From the NCBI RefSeq assembly GCF_052857255.1, contig NC_135497.1:551738113-551802112 (forward strand): a DNA stretch of 64,000 nucleotides, written 5' to 3'. Shown here one piece after another: positions 10,950 through 21,620 of this stretch. The notes beneath the pieces were generated by a model. It saw nothing but the letters and a program-made list of their open reading frames with translations. It had not been told where the DNA came from and did not search any database. Source of the stretch: Amblyomma americanum. Its lineage: Eukaryota; Arthropoda; Arachnida; Ixodida; Ixodidae. The position numbers were made by a program, and so were the translations under genes. Numbering within the stretch: position 1 is the stretch's first letter; each line of letters opens with the position of its first letter.

Positions 10950-12372
10950 ACTAGGATCTAATTAACCAGCGCTTGTTCTCTCACCCTATCTGCCCGCTTC
11001 CGGTCTCTTAACGTTACGTCTATCACTTTTCTTTCCATGGCTCGCCGCGTTGTCCTTAACTTAAGCTGAACCCTTCTCTGTATCCTCCACGTTTCTGCTC
11101 CGTAGGTGAATACCGGCAAAATACAGCTGTTGTACACTTTTTGCTTAGGGGATATTGGCAAACTGCATTCATGATCTGAAAGAACCTGCCATATGCGCTC
11201 CGCCCCATTCTTATCCTTCTAGTTATCTCCCTCTAATGATCCGGATTAGCTGTCACTATCTGCCCAAAGTAGACGCATTCCTTCACCAATTTCAGCACCT
11301 CACTGCCAATTATGAACTGCTGTTCTCCAGCTAGACTATTTTAACATTACTTTGGTTTTCTGCATATTAATATTTAGAACCACCGTTCCGCTCTGCGTGT
11401 CTAACTTGTTGATCATGATTTGCAGTTTACGTCCTGTGTGACTTAGCAAGGCAATGTCGTCAGTGAATGGCAGATTATTTAGGTAATCTCTGTTAACTCT
11501 TACACCTAACTGTTGCCAATCCACGCCTCAGAACCCCTCCTGTAAACAGGCGGTGAATAGCATTGCCGAGATGGTGTCTCTTTGCCTGACGCCCTTTATT
11601 ATTGGAATTTTATTGCTGACATTATGGGGGACTATGATAGCTGTGCAGTTGCTATATATATTTTCTGGTATTTTGAGATAAGGCTCTTCTACCCTCGGAT
11701 TCCGCAACGCCTGTATGACTGCTGAGGTCTCCACTGAGTCCAATGCTTTCTCATTATCAATGAAGGCTATATATAGGGGCCGGTTATATTCTCCGCATTT
11801 CTCTATTACCTGATTGATAGTGTGAATGTGATATGTTGTGGAATATCCTTTACGAAAGCCTGTATGATGATTTAGTTGATTTAATTCGAATTGTGCTTTG
11901 ACTCTATTAGCGATTACCTTAGTAAATACCTTGTGGCAACGGGCAGTAAGCTGACAGGTCTGTAATTTTTCAAGTCCTTGGCGTCTCCTTTTTATGCAGT
12001 AAGATAATGTTTGCGTTCTTCCAAGCTTCTGGTACGGTCGAGGTCATCGAACATTGCTTATACAGGTGGCTAATTTTTCTAGCTCAATCCCCCTTGCGTC
12101 CTTAAACAGATCTGCTGTTACCTGATCCTAACCAGCTGCGTTTCCCCTATGCATTGCTTCTAAGCGTTCCTTTATTTCCTCCTCGTTACTGGCTGGATGA
12201 AGCATTGCTGTTGGCTACTGTTTATCTTATTATCGTTTCGATTTCACGGACTACTGAATAGATTTCTATATAACTCTTCGGCTGCTTTAACTATCTTATT
12301 CATATCGCTATTGACATTGCCTTCCCTCTCTCTTAACGCATATATCTCGTTTTTACCTATGCCTAGCTTCCT
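10950..12372 (-). pseudogene. RTE reverse transcriptase, C-terminal two thirds
   Basis: Reading from high to low coordinates: an N-terminal linker (GKNEIYALREREGNVN near 12340, with EELYRNLFSS after it), motif A region (RPLYIAFIDNEKALDSVETS near 11730, aspartate present), motif B (VRQRDTISAMLFTACLQ near 11560, normally VRQGD), motif C (LPFTDDIALLS near 11470, DD kept, A to T before it), and the RTE-specific C-terminus (CILPVFTYGAETW then TLRDRKRADRVREQ near 11100). The VLPVxTYGxETW and LRDRxR blocks are diagnostic of the RTE/BovB group. Stops and frameshifts between blocks make it a pseudogene. Confidence 0.85.
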
Positions 12373-12903
12373 GTTGAATTGAGTTGAGCTGTTGAATGCT
12401 ACAGGTGGGGTTAGCCTTACTTTATCTGCCGGCAATTGCTCCACCGTAGCGTCCCATCTATATTAACAATGTCCTAAAGCCTGTCGCATCTAGCCCGCTA
12501 TGCGCGCAGTCTCATATAATAGCACACATTCTCTCCCGCAGTCACCATCTAAGCACACAATCAATCCACACAGTACACATCACATTCCACTCCAGAAGTC
12601 ACTATCCACGCACATATTCAGTCACAGCAGAACATAGGCTTATGTAGTGCCACAATCCATACACACATCCACTCACAGTATAACGTAGTCCACTCCGGAA
12701 GACACCATTTACGCTTACATTCAATCACAGTAGGCCATTGTCTGTTCCTGCTGTCACCATTTAGAAATAAGAGCCGTGTCCTGCAGAAATGTTAAAAGAA
12801 GGCGTGCAGCCTCCCTTCTGCATGTTTGGTTTCCACTCGAGTAGACAATGTCCTGAACTGTGCTGTGACGGGTTCCTGTCTTCTTGAAGGAAGCGAACAT
12901 CGC
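12373..12903. mobile_element. 531-bp insertion inside the RTE element
   Basis: A 14-bp text, ATGCCTAG(C/T)TTCCT, stands on both sides (12359-12372 and 12904-12917; one mismatch). Deleting the insert together with one copy brings the RTE frame at 12340 (GKNEIYALRE) directly in phase with the upstream frame at 12918-13040 (SLKAAKRKLG). It is therefore a real insertion with a LINE-type target-site duplication. The interior holds a degenerate tandem repeat of about 55 bp. One end reads TTGAATTGAGTTGAG, which may be a simple tail. I do not recognise the family. Confidence 0.75.
12540..12775. repeat. Degenerate ~45-58-bp tandem repeat
   Basis: About four units each contain a (T/A)CACCAT- or TCACTATCCA-like start and end near CCACTCC(A/G)GAAG. 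They begin near 12541, 12598, 12656 and 12702, with a partial fifth near 12755. Units are strongly diverged. The array is carried within the 531-bp insertion and is absent from the RTE flanks. Confidence 0.5.
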
Positions 12904-12917
12904 ATGCCTAGTTTCCT

Positions 12918-13065
12918 CTTCGCCGCTTTTAGGCTATTTTCTTTTTTTAGAGCATGCCCGATTCTTTCCATGTTACATCTCCTTGTGTCGGCTACCTTGC
13001 GCTTATTTATTAGTTCGTTAACTCTGCTAGTTCTACATTGTGTGTAGCGCTAGACGTCATCATGC
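12918..13065 (-). pseudogene. RTE ORF, segment just upstream of the RT
   Basis: On the minus strand this reads RVNELINKRKVADTRR, then MERIGHALKKENSLKAAKRK, which is the linker between endonuclease and RT in RTE proteins. It continues into the RT segment at 12350 once the 531-bp insertion is discounted. Upstream of 13065 the frame (KRRPEKETPKHDD) may be a further, more decayed extension. Confidence 0.65.
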
Positions 13066-14153
13066 TTTGGCGTTTCTTTTTCAGGTCTTCTCTTGAGATG
13101 GCTTGCCGGTATCTTGTCGAACCGTCCTGCCAGGGTATTAGCCCTTCTTAGCCCGTTCCTCGATAGCTCGCGCCATCGGCTCCATCCGCAGCACAGACCT
13201 TGGCATCGGGCCAGTAGCCGCCCAGCGTGTTTATGTTTTGACGGGACTGCCGGTGGCGGTGGCTCAATTGGTGAAAATGACAGCGCGCCATGGTGCTGCT
13301 CCGGCCGGCTGCACCAGTGTATGTATGATAAGAAGACCGACAAGACTGCGCAAACGGGCAGGAAGCGATCCGTGTAGGAGTACCCTCTTCGCCATAAGTA
13401 ACCAGGCTGCATGGTTTCATTGTCTCTGGTATAAAGGAGACCTTAGGGCTTCCCAGAAGATCAAAGAGTCTTGAGAGGTGAGGACAAGGGTTCTGCTTAC
13501 CCTAGAGAGATTTGAAAATTGAGCGGTGGCATATGTGCTGCAGTGTACAATCCAGCAGAAAACCATGCAGCCGGGTTACTTTTGGCAAAGACATTATGTG
13601 CACTCGGAAATCGGAGAGCAGCCTAGTAGTTTATACCAGAGCACTATAAAATTTGTTTGCTCTCACACTGCAATGTAAAACATTGGCATTAATCACTCGT
13701 AACCATCCTTCTAGTTTTTTTTTTAACTGTGTCAACTGTTATCGAAGTCATCACAGTCCCAAAAAATTATAGAAGTGCAGATTACTCTTAGAACAAGCAT
13801 AAGAAGGTAAATTAGTCGAAAACATAGGATATCTAGGATGATACAGTATATTTATAGCGTACAACCTCACAAATTTTTACAAATGCCATGTGTTGCATCT
13901 CTAAATGTAAGGTGTAAAGTGCTTCTTTCGGCTACGGAGCTTGCTTATTCATGTAAGTTAATGGTCCCTATTGTCAAATAACAAGTTTAGATGCAGTATA
14001 TGCTTGAATCAGTTGGAATGGATTAAAAGTTGGCATCCTCTGCAGCGACAAAGAAATAAATCACGCAACATAGGTAGTTGATCCATCTCGCTTCCTTTGG
14101 GTAAGCGACCACTCTGAAGTGGAAGTGACGGTGAATTTCTTTTCGGGTAACTT
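13066..14153. other. No gene recognised
   Basis: Overlapping frames at 13050-13477 on both strands show no motif except the possible RTE extension. 13480-14140 is AT-rich and featureless, apart from the left copy of the duplication flanking the next element (14141-14153). Confidence 0.5.
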
Positions 14154-14306
14154 TCTGGAAAAGCAGCGCTGAACAGACGAGGACAGAGACGAGGCGACAA
14201 GGACGGGCGCTGAACTCGTCTCTGTCCTCGTCTCTGTCCTCGTCTGTTCAGCGCTGCTTTTCCAGAAAACCATGTACCAACACGCCCAACTCGCCGCATT
14301 AACCAA
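14154..14306 (+). mobile_element. PLE-type hairpin insert H1 with 13-bp target-site duplication
   Basis: A 153-bp insert is flanked on both sides by TTTCGGGTAACTT (14141-14153 and 14307-14319, identical). It starts with a perfect 40-bp arm (14154-14193), a 33-nt loop and the exact inverse arm (14227-14266). A 40-nt tail follows that contains ACCAACACGCCCAACTCGCC. The tail resembles the 3' terminus of the Penelope-like element at 21.6 kb (ACCAACTCGCCCA) and the tail of insert H2. A very short, 5'-inverted PLE copy is the best explanation. It has no coding capacity. Confidence 0.8.
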
Positions 14307-14526
14307 TTTCGGGTAACTTCTTTTTGGGTAGATGCGCATCAAGACTCATTGCAGTAGATGCTGCTTGTTTGGCTTTTTGTCGCAGCAGATGATGCGAATT
14401 TTCAATTGTTCCCGAGTGAATCAGTCAAGTAACATGTTATTAGAGAAAAAAAGATCATTAAATGTCACGTCATGCGCTAAACTACAGCACGAATAAGCAA
14501 GCACTGTATCAGAAAGAAGATTTAAA

Positions 14527-15066
14527 CTCGATGGACATTGCCGAGGCGTATACGTGAAGCGCCTACGCGTACGAGCGTCTGGAAAACCAGTCGCCGCATG
14601 CGCGAGGCGCGAGCGGGGCATGAGCAGGGCGCAGATATTTGACAACGTCAGATATTTGCGCGGGCTCGCCGGTTTCTGACCGACGTGCACCAATAAGAGC
14701 GCAGCGCTCGCAACATCCGGTACAGCCTTCCGCGCTGTTTCTTTGTTCTTTCTTGATTCACCTATGGCTGCGGCGATGGCCCAGAATCAAATAATAGATA
14801 AAGAACTACTCATTGCTGCTGCAGAGAGGCGGCGCTCGCTGTGGCTGGCAAGTTTCGACCGGCTTCAGCCTATGCACTCTAGCAACGACATGGCAGCGCT
14901 AGTGTTCCTGTATATTAGAGGAACACTAGGAAGCGCGAGCGATGCGCGAGTACCAGCGCGAGTGCCAGCAACTGGCCATGGAGATACGCGTCGCTTTCGA
15001 CGTCCGTCGCGGCGCGGCGCTAGGCGCGTAGGCGCTTCGCGTGCACTCCTCGAGGGTGTCCATCGA
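14527..15066. mobile_element. ~540-bp element with ~50-bp inverted termini
   Basis: The left end (14527-14579; TCGATGGACA, then GAAGCGCCTACGCG) is matched inversely by the right end (15017-15066). I count roughly 80% identity over about 50 bp. An internal perfect palindrome, CTAGTGTTCCT / AGGAACACTAG, lies at 14899-14909 and 14919-14929. The whole element is CpG-rich compared with its flanks. No target-site duplication is obvious. A frame starting at ATG 14764 lies inside but runs past the right end. A DNA transposon derivative is likely; the superfamily is unknown. Confidence 0.7.
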
Positions 15067-15249
15067 TGTGGGACTCAACACGATGAATTTAGCGATGCAA
15101 CACGTGTTAATATTTTAAAAATTGGGATGATGTACATGCTAAAACGCAAGGCAGTCATAAATTCTAGTAATTGCGTATCTCATAAAATTATTTCCAAAAG
15201 CCGTGCTGTTCAGAAAAGAACGACGTTTTCTGTTTCATCTGAGAAGTGA
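14743..15249 (+). CDS. Open frame of unknown meaning across a TIR element
   Basis: A 168-codon frame; a later ATG at 14764 gives MAAAMAQNQIIDKELL as its start. It is alanine- and arginine-rich, with an RRPSRRGARR run near residue 92. Nearly all of it lies within the TIR element at 14527-15066, and it then crosses the right terminus into AT-rich flank, so it may be an accidental frame through GC-rich repeat DNA. The DKELL-AAAERRRSLW start faintly recalls N-termini of Harbinger-type proteins, but no catalytic motif is present. I do not recognise it. Confidence 0.2.
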   Translation: MFFLDSPMAAAMAQNQIIDKELLIAAAERRRSLWLASFDRLQPMHSSNDMAALVFLYIRGTLGSASDARVPARVPATGHGDTRRFRRPSRRGARRVGASRALLEGVHRCGTQHDEFSDATRVNILKIGMMYMLKRKAVINSSNCVSHKIISKSRAVQKRTTFSVSSEK

Positions 15250-18229
15250 CAATGCGCAAGAGGAACAGTGCCTGAATATTAAGAAAATGTGGCGCCAGCT
15301 TTCTAGCGCATCTTTCTTTTTTTTATCGTGCGCGTCAGTCGGGGCACCACGTTACGGAAGGAGCCCCACATGTTTTGCGTTTGCATGCTTGTGCGTGTGT
15401 GTGCTTGTTTTTTGTCTTTGTTGGCGCCTTGGCTGTATCGTCGTGTTTTGTTTTATTTCTATTTTGGTATACTGCTAATCACAACTAGGCTTTTTATAGG
15501 GGTGGGTGCACATAAAAGAACAGAAACACAAATTGCAGATAAAACATTTATAGAATGGTAAGCAGTTACACAATGAAAAGGATGGGTCTCGTTGAACCAA
15601 AGACAACAACAAACAAATTTAGGTCACCAGTTACACAGTGCGAAGTATTCATTGCCAACATTTTAAGAAAAATATCAATTTTGAGGCAATATACTCAGCT
15701 CCTCAAGCTCCAGAAATTTGAGGACTGTCGTCTGCATTACGCCTGAAGCGTCAAGTGCATCCCAATCGCACACTGCTCGCGGAAAAAATTAAAAATCAGT
15801 GTTATTGCAACAAAAAAAATTTCTCAAGCATGAGGACGTGTTTTTGGCGGGTGATTCTAGAGTGGATTATATTTACAAATTCTTCGGAGTTAATCCTAAA
15901 TGATTTGTGCAGGAGTAATTAGGAATTTTAAGGGGTGCAGTTTCAATCATCAGAGAGATAAAGGGTGAAGCACTGCGCGGTGCAAAAGTTCAGTAGGTCA
16001 ACTGACAGCAGAGCAAAGAGACAAGTGGCCGCCGCTGCGGAGGACGGTACTGCTCAGTGGGCTTGGCGGCGTAAAGAGACGTCTTCGAGGAGCGGAGTAT
16101 TCCACGAACCGGGAGGGGACATCCTTTACTAATGTCCCCTCCGTAAGCGCTGCCTCACGCGGGAAGCAACGTGTCGTCCGCCTTGCGCCATTTTTTGCCT
16201 ACACGATGGCACCGTCCCCGGATGCGGATGTTGTCCTTTGCGGCGTTCCTTGATGGCTTATCGTCAACAAGTCGGTTCCCGTGACAGCTTCACAGGTGGC
16301 AATGAGCGCTCATTAGGGCACGTCATTCTTAAATGAGGTGCTCAGGCAGTGGAGGACGGGAGACGCGTTTTGTCATACAAGCTGTGTTCGCCCGCTGACT
16401 GTGCATGCGAGGGACCCTGAGGTTTCTGAGTGGTGACAGTATAATAGGTCTGCTTCGGGGACGGGTTCTCGGTGAAAGTATGTTTGTATTTTATGAGTTT
16501 GGTAATATACCGAAGCGTGGGAATACGAGGGCGTTCGCTAAGCTAGTGGAGAGTGAAATGACTTGAGTAAGACTTATCATCTTTCACATATATTAGATTG
16601 CTGTGTCGTCCTTTCCCCAAGCTTTGATTGAATGAGCGTTCGGAAGATTACCAAATTCGTTGTTGTCCCTACTCAGGGCGGCGACATAGGGATTAAAACA
16701 CGCTGTTTTGGAAATAACGGGTGATGGTTACGTCCATTCTTTCTGCAAGACAGTGAAATGTACATAGTTTTCGCCTTGTCGCTAAGTTCTGTTTTTTTAA
16801 GTGTAAATATACAGTTAAGCTGCCCCGAAGTTGCTTTCGAGTAATGTGATAGAGCAAGTTCGAACTTGGAAGACGTTCGGCGTTATATTGCCATCACCAA
16901 CATTTTTCCTCTCTCAGCAACATCAAGAGAGAGGGGAGGGAGATCTCAACTCGTTACCAAACGTAGAATTGATCTCAGCAATATTTCATTTGGCACAAAG
17001 CAATCCAGGTGATTAAGGTTGGCAAAAGTTGTAGCAAATTATTTGGCTGAAGATGTGCCATCAGCAAGAAATGAAACGCAAGCAAGACCACTGAGCCCCG
17101 ACCAGCAAAATAAAAACCTCTTAGCCAGGGTAACCTCCACACGAGCTGACATTGCTTTAATTTCCAAAGCGCGAAGACTCCTCTTCAGAAGTGTCAATGA
17201 ACCTCACTTGTATTTCCTCTCCAGGAGCTAATATGTTGGTGTTTTTTTTTGTTGCTACCTCGAGTTTCTTGTTGGCCTTTAATTGGTTCATGATATTACT
17301 GGCTGTTTTTTAGCATGTCCACTTTAGACTTCTCAACACTGGAATTTCTGGAAGTCTTGAGGTTTGCAGTGAGATTACAGGTACTTTCAGCGGTGAGTCT
17401 GATGACGTTAATAAGAGCCATTTTTAATTGTCATGTTCGATTTAAGAATGGGTACTTCAAGAATGATGCTCCCTTGAGAATACAGATGAAGACTATCTGC
17501 TGAATGCATGGCAGCGTTTTGAAAGCGGAAGTTATCACTGCACAGTGAAGTATGGTTATTGCCACAATAAATCTCTGTCGAACACCAAAACATTCTTGGT
17601 TCAGAGTTCAAATGGAGAGGCAGACCGTGAGCGAAACATGCGTTTTTGCAAGTCTGAATACGACTACGGTATGCTTTGAAGCATTCAATACATAATCAAA
17701 TATATTTAGGCCCTAATTCTAAAAACCACTGATGCGGTTTCGGCTGCACGTGGGGCAAAAGACCTACCAGTTTATCTCAGGGGCACGGATTTGATAGACA
17801 CGCTTTGATGATCCTGCGGGTTTATGAGTGCGCGAGTGTCGTGTACATTTTATTTCACCTTTACTTTCTTTTCCTTTCCTTTTCCCTCTTTTTCACCCTC
17901 ATCTGAGGACCATGCCAGGTCAACCACCAGGCACACCTCTCCTAAAATCATTAAAGTTCTCTCTCACTCTTTCTACAAAGCACGCGCTGCTTAATTGCTT
18001 AAAATTATGCAATGCATTACCTTGCGTACTAGGAGCCCAATATCCTTCTTAGGCACAGAATATCATATGCTAAGTGATATCAGCGCAGTGGAAATTAATC
18101 CAGAGCTCTCCGCTAAAGCATCCCTTATAGCTATAGCTGTGTCGCTACAAAGCGTTAAACAACACAACTGACAGTTTTTTTTTTTTTGCTTCAAATGCAG
18201 GCTGTCTAAAAAAGATGTGGGAGGTTGAG
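15250..18229. other. No gene recognised; small GC hairpin at 16112-16142
   Basis: The stretch is mostly featureless. At 16112-16122 and 16132-16142 lies a perfect 11-bp inverted repeat, GGAGGGGACAT / ATGTCCCCTCC, with a 9-nt loop, in a GC-richer patch (16020-16330). The text at about 17860-17990, a pyrimidine-rich run ending TTAAAGTTCTCTCTC, looks like a LINE 3' end, but I cannot attach a coding region. Confidence 0.45.
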
Positions 18230-18515
18230 GAAGAGAGAGTCTGAATTCAGCGGAGCGTGTAGGTATTCGCCGAATAAAGGTGTTTATGAGGAGGGGGAGA
18301 TGCGTCCATTGAGTCGTAAGGTATCAAGGCGCGTAGAGTAGTGGGTCGAAAGAGGGCACAATATATCTCGGCTGCGAGCCCCCGCTCGGCTGGTGTAATC
18401 GCGGGTAAGGTTGTCAGCTTTGACGTTTCCGTCAAGGCCTTCGTCTCCGAGGGCCCAGGTGATGACGTGATCTTCTTGATGGAGGGTGCCGCTCAAGATG
18501 CGGAAGGCAAGCATG
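18230..18515 (-). pseudogene. I-group LINE RNase H C-terminus (same family as 41.4-43.6 kb)
   Basis: The minus-strand frame reads AFRILSGTLHQEDHVITWAL, then DEGLDGNVKADNLTRDYTSR, then LCPLSTHYSTRLDTLRLN. It lines up with the plus-strand frame at 43035-43200 (ALRILGRTLHQNDVMTWVL, ERLDGNVRADTLTRDYIR, PLSSHFATRLESQRLN). The GN-x-x-AD block is the C-terminal end of a LINE RNase H, including its last catalytic aspartate. This is a short internal fragment without the RT or the terminal zinc-binding segment. Confidence 0.8.
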
Positions 18516-20599
18516 AAAAAAACGGCAAGATTAAAAAACGGCTGTCTAATTGTGGTAAAATTCTGGAAGCCAAAGATTGTAGCGATGCCTGCCGTCAAAA
18601 ACACAAACTGTTTCCAAGTTACAGACTTCGATATTAATGACAGGCGCAAAATGGCTCGGAACAAAAATGCACAGATTTAAGTTTAAGAGATAAAATAAGA
18701 GGTAAAAGAAGCGAAAAAAGGAAACATTTTTTAGAAGATAGTTCCGACAAGTGGCGACAGCTTTTATTGTCCGCTTCCAAGATAGCGCCGCCATTCGAAA
18801 GCCCCTGCAATGTCACTCCTGGGTTTCGTCACTTATTGAAGCGGAGTTAAAAAGACAGAGAGAGTTTCCGCTGCTATTCATCGCTATGACCAAAGAGCTG
18901 TGGTGGCGATGGCGCCAGCGAAGTTTGGCTGTCCGTCCGTCACAACGACCGCTAATGTACCCTGCGTGTCAAAAATTACTCCAGTCTGCTCTTTTATTAT
19001 CTTCTGCGCACATCCTTGAAGCAGCGCAGGTAATCCCAGTATTGAAAATAGATGGCTTCACTATGCTCCTTTGTAGGAACGGCCTTTGCCAATATATATT
19101 TGCAGTATTGGGCCGATTAGCGGTTCTGCTGGGGGGAGCACAGGGACGTCTCGACCAATTTCAAAACTGAGAGTGTGCCGAGTTTATATTTCTCCAACCG
19201 CACTCTACGGCGGGTTGGCGGTAGTTATGGCTTGCTGGGGTCTAGTCCAGTTATAGAGCTTGTTGTCGAATTACCATTTTCATAGCAAAACGAGGCCAAA
19301 AGCGGCTTCCGCGGTTATTGGACAAGTGGCCTTTGTATCAAAATAACACGAGAGAGCCACCAGGATAAAAGCCTACTTCAGCAAAGAACTTGACACAAGT
19401 GTAGTTTTTAAAATTCTACCCTCCTGATGCCTCATTTAGGCTTGAATTAATTTCATAGCAATATGGCTTCCTTAGATTCTAACATATTAACATGCATGCA
19501 CGGCGACTATTTCGTAGTTCAAGTTAAATTTATTCAGCACCACGTATAGTGCGGAGACCGTGGCAAAAAGTCAGAAGCGTTTGCTTGACGGAAACTGTGC
19601 CTCTTTTGCAGGCATCAGTGTTGGCGGCAGCGGCGGCCCGTTTTGTGACACTCGGCAAAAGTGCATTACTCCAAAAAATGATTAATAAACGGAAATTTTA
19701 AAAATAGGGAATAATGAAAGAATGCGACAAAATGTACCTGTACAGACCATAGATATTTACTTTTGAAACGCCGGTTTTCTAAAAGAGACTGTTAGGTTGC
19801 ATATAAAGTAATTTGCGAAAGAACGAAAATAAAAGAAAAACTGTGGTAACAAAAAGCATACAACGTACAAAAAGTAGAAAAATGTCATTGCCAGTGTACT
19901 CAGAATATGGTTCTCACGGTCCGCGCTTTTTTTCATGCTACTGATTATATGCTCTGTGTGCCTGCGGGGAATCTATTTCTTTTTTGTCTTTCTTATGTTT
20001 AGTCTTGCATTTTATTTGTTACTTTCATTTCTTCAACGCACCACATATTACTTGCTGACGGAAAGTCTTTGTATTCCTTGTAATGGTGACGTGCTCTGCG
20101 TCTTAACTCTTGTGATAGTCGGCGCCAAACGTGGGTTGATTTGCCATATACGTACATGAGCAGTGCGCACTGCCCTTTACGTGCATACCGCATGTACTCG
20201 TGGATAAGTCCCACTTTTTTCATCAAATTTTCTCAGGTGCGGGTTATATTTGAATCAGGCCGACAGGCACACTGTAACACACAGTACTGCCACTGCGACT
20301 ACTGTGTCAGATAATTAAAAAGCTGGCGATAAATACTAACATATTCTTTCATCATTCATCGACGCTTTCGAGCTAATCGCCGTCGGATAAGCTCAGCTCA
20401 TCGGCACTCACCGCCGTCGGACGATGTCGCCTCATTGGTGTGCTCCCAAAGCTGGTCGACCTCTGTGCCGTCCATGAAGTTTGACATCCCCGTGACTCAA
20501 ACTCTTTGAGATGGCGTCCGCTTGCAACAAACGCCACGCGTGCAGATTCCAAATGCACACTTGCTAGAGAGACGCTCGATTCAGCCACCTTGTCGGAGT
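18516..20599. other. No gene recognised
   Basis: Frames of up to 139 codons (18751-19170, plus) carry no motif I can name and are opposed by other frames. AT-rich DNA with no clear repeats. Confidence 0.5.
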
Positions 20600-21620
20600 T
20601 GTTCTGAGGTTTTCTGCGGCCATCCACTCGGTGTAGCACCACCGAAATTCCATCCTGAATGGCCGGTGAACGCAAACAACGAGCGGCTGCAGCACGCTTC
20701 TCAGGCCATCAGGAATTACAGCCAAGACCGCTCGGCAGTCTGCAAGACGAGCCTTCACTAGGTCTGTTATATGCCCTCTAATGCTGTCGAGCACAGGAAG
20801 GGCTATGTGGCATAGGAAGGACTTGTCAAAAAGAAAAAATGGGAAGCCAAGTGCCAGGACGAGCCGGAAGAGACAAAAGCCAATAAGAAATTTGCAGTCA
20901 TTCCTTATAAACATAAGATTTCACACAATCTCAAAAAAATTGGTAACAGGGCAAACGTTGACGTGGTGTTCTCTGCCCCAAATAAGCTGATGTCATTATG
21001 TAAGCAAAGTACTTCAGGAAACCAAAGAAAAACTGGTTGCAAAATCAGGCATCAAAAGCCGTTTGTGAGATGCAGTGAAGGTGTTGTTTATAAAGTGCCC
21101 TTATCATGTGAAAAATACTATATAGGCCAAACGGGACGATGCCTGAACGAGCGGTTGAGCGAGCATGACTACGTTGTGAACAACAAAAAAGGGGGGCACA
21201 TGAGCATTCATTGTTTAAAGTGCAAAAGTAAAAGTAAAGAGGGTTGTCGTCCTCTCTTTTACAAGTGCAAAGTCCTTTACGTGCACAAATGCCAAATTAC
21301 CCGAGAAATTGTGGAAGCTTTGGAGATAGCGCGAGCTGGGGATGATTGCATAAGTGCTCCATCAATTCTGCTGTCACAAAAAGAGATGGCATATCTGACA
21401 TCTTTCATATGTGTTACATGATAACTGGTATCAGTCATAACTCTGCGGTAATTGCCCTGTAAGCATGTGCAGACACTTATCAAGAGTATAAATTTCGCTT
21501 CTTGCATGAAATAAAATCAGTTGGAAGTAAGCGCTCGTGTTGTCTGCCTTAGTCTGTGTCCTTCTGTTTTTTGCGCTTTTACGTTCAGAATGGAAAACCA
21601 ACTCGCCCAAATGCAGCCAT
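20600..21620 (+). mobile_element. Penelope-like element A, 3' portion
   Basis: This is the 3' part of a PLE: the linker and GIY-YIG endonuclease coding end, then a 3' UTR of about 200 bp with AATAAA near 21510 and the block TCAGTTGGAAGTAAGCGCTC, ending in the tail ACCAACTCGCCCA near 21597. PLEs use telomerase-like RT plus a GIY-YIG nuclease. The RT is absent or unrecognisable upstream of 20.8 kb, so the copy is 5'-truncated. Its 3' tail matches the tails of hairpin inserts H1 and H2. Confidence 0.75.
20816..21421 (+). CDS. PLE C-terminus with intact GIY-YIG endonuclease domain
   Basis: An open frame of 201 codons with no start of its own follows a TAG at 20813. Residues 1-35 are lysine-rich. 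AVIPYKHKISHNLKKIGNRA follows, then VDVVFSAPNKLMSLC, the conserved PLE linker. The GIY-YIG core is GVVYKVPLSC, then YYIGQTGRCLNERLSEH. Next comes a Cys/His segment (HCLKCKSKSKEGC), and the family-typical end REIVEALEIARAGDDCISAP, SILLSQKEMAYL. The arginine in NERL and the histidine in SEH are kept. It is intact over this stretch, unlike the decayed copies at 31-36 kb, so this copy is probably younger. It is partial because the RT is missing. Confidence 0.85.
   Translation, partial: EGLVKKKKWEAKCQDEPEETKANKKFAVIPYKHKISHNLKKIGNRANVDVVFSAPNKLMSLCKQSTSGNQRKTGCKIRHQKPFVRCSEGVVYKVPLSCEKYYIGQTGRCLNERLSEHDYVVNNKKGGHMSIHCLKCKSKSKEGCRPLFYKCKVLYVHKCQITREIVEALEIARAGDDCISAPSILLSQKEMAYLTSFICVT

Larger units (their letters stand above)
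10685..13065 (-). mobile_element. RTE-clade (BovB-like) LINE, degenerate
   Basis: The element runs on the minus strand. Its 3' end at about 10685-10760 has the CATCATCAG / ACTGCAGGGCAAAGGCCTCT text that I know as the 3' UTR of arthropod RTE elements, with an ATC-type terminal repeat. Coding remnants of the RT follow upstream. The 5' part (endonuclease) is not visible beyond about 13065, so the copy is 5'-truncated or too decayed. It is split by a 531-bp insertion at 12373-12903. Confidence 0.8.

Noticed and set aside
10311..13401. Shared TTATGGCGAAGAGGG text (minus strand) at 10.3 and 13.4 kb flanking the RTE element, suspected as LTRs
   Set aside because: Only about 15 bases agree and neighbouring sequence does not align, so chance or short shared flank is more likely.
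16112..16142. Intrinsic transcription terminator hairpin
   Set aside because: The 11-bp GC hairpin is not followed by a T run, and the context is eukaryotic.
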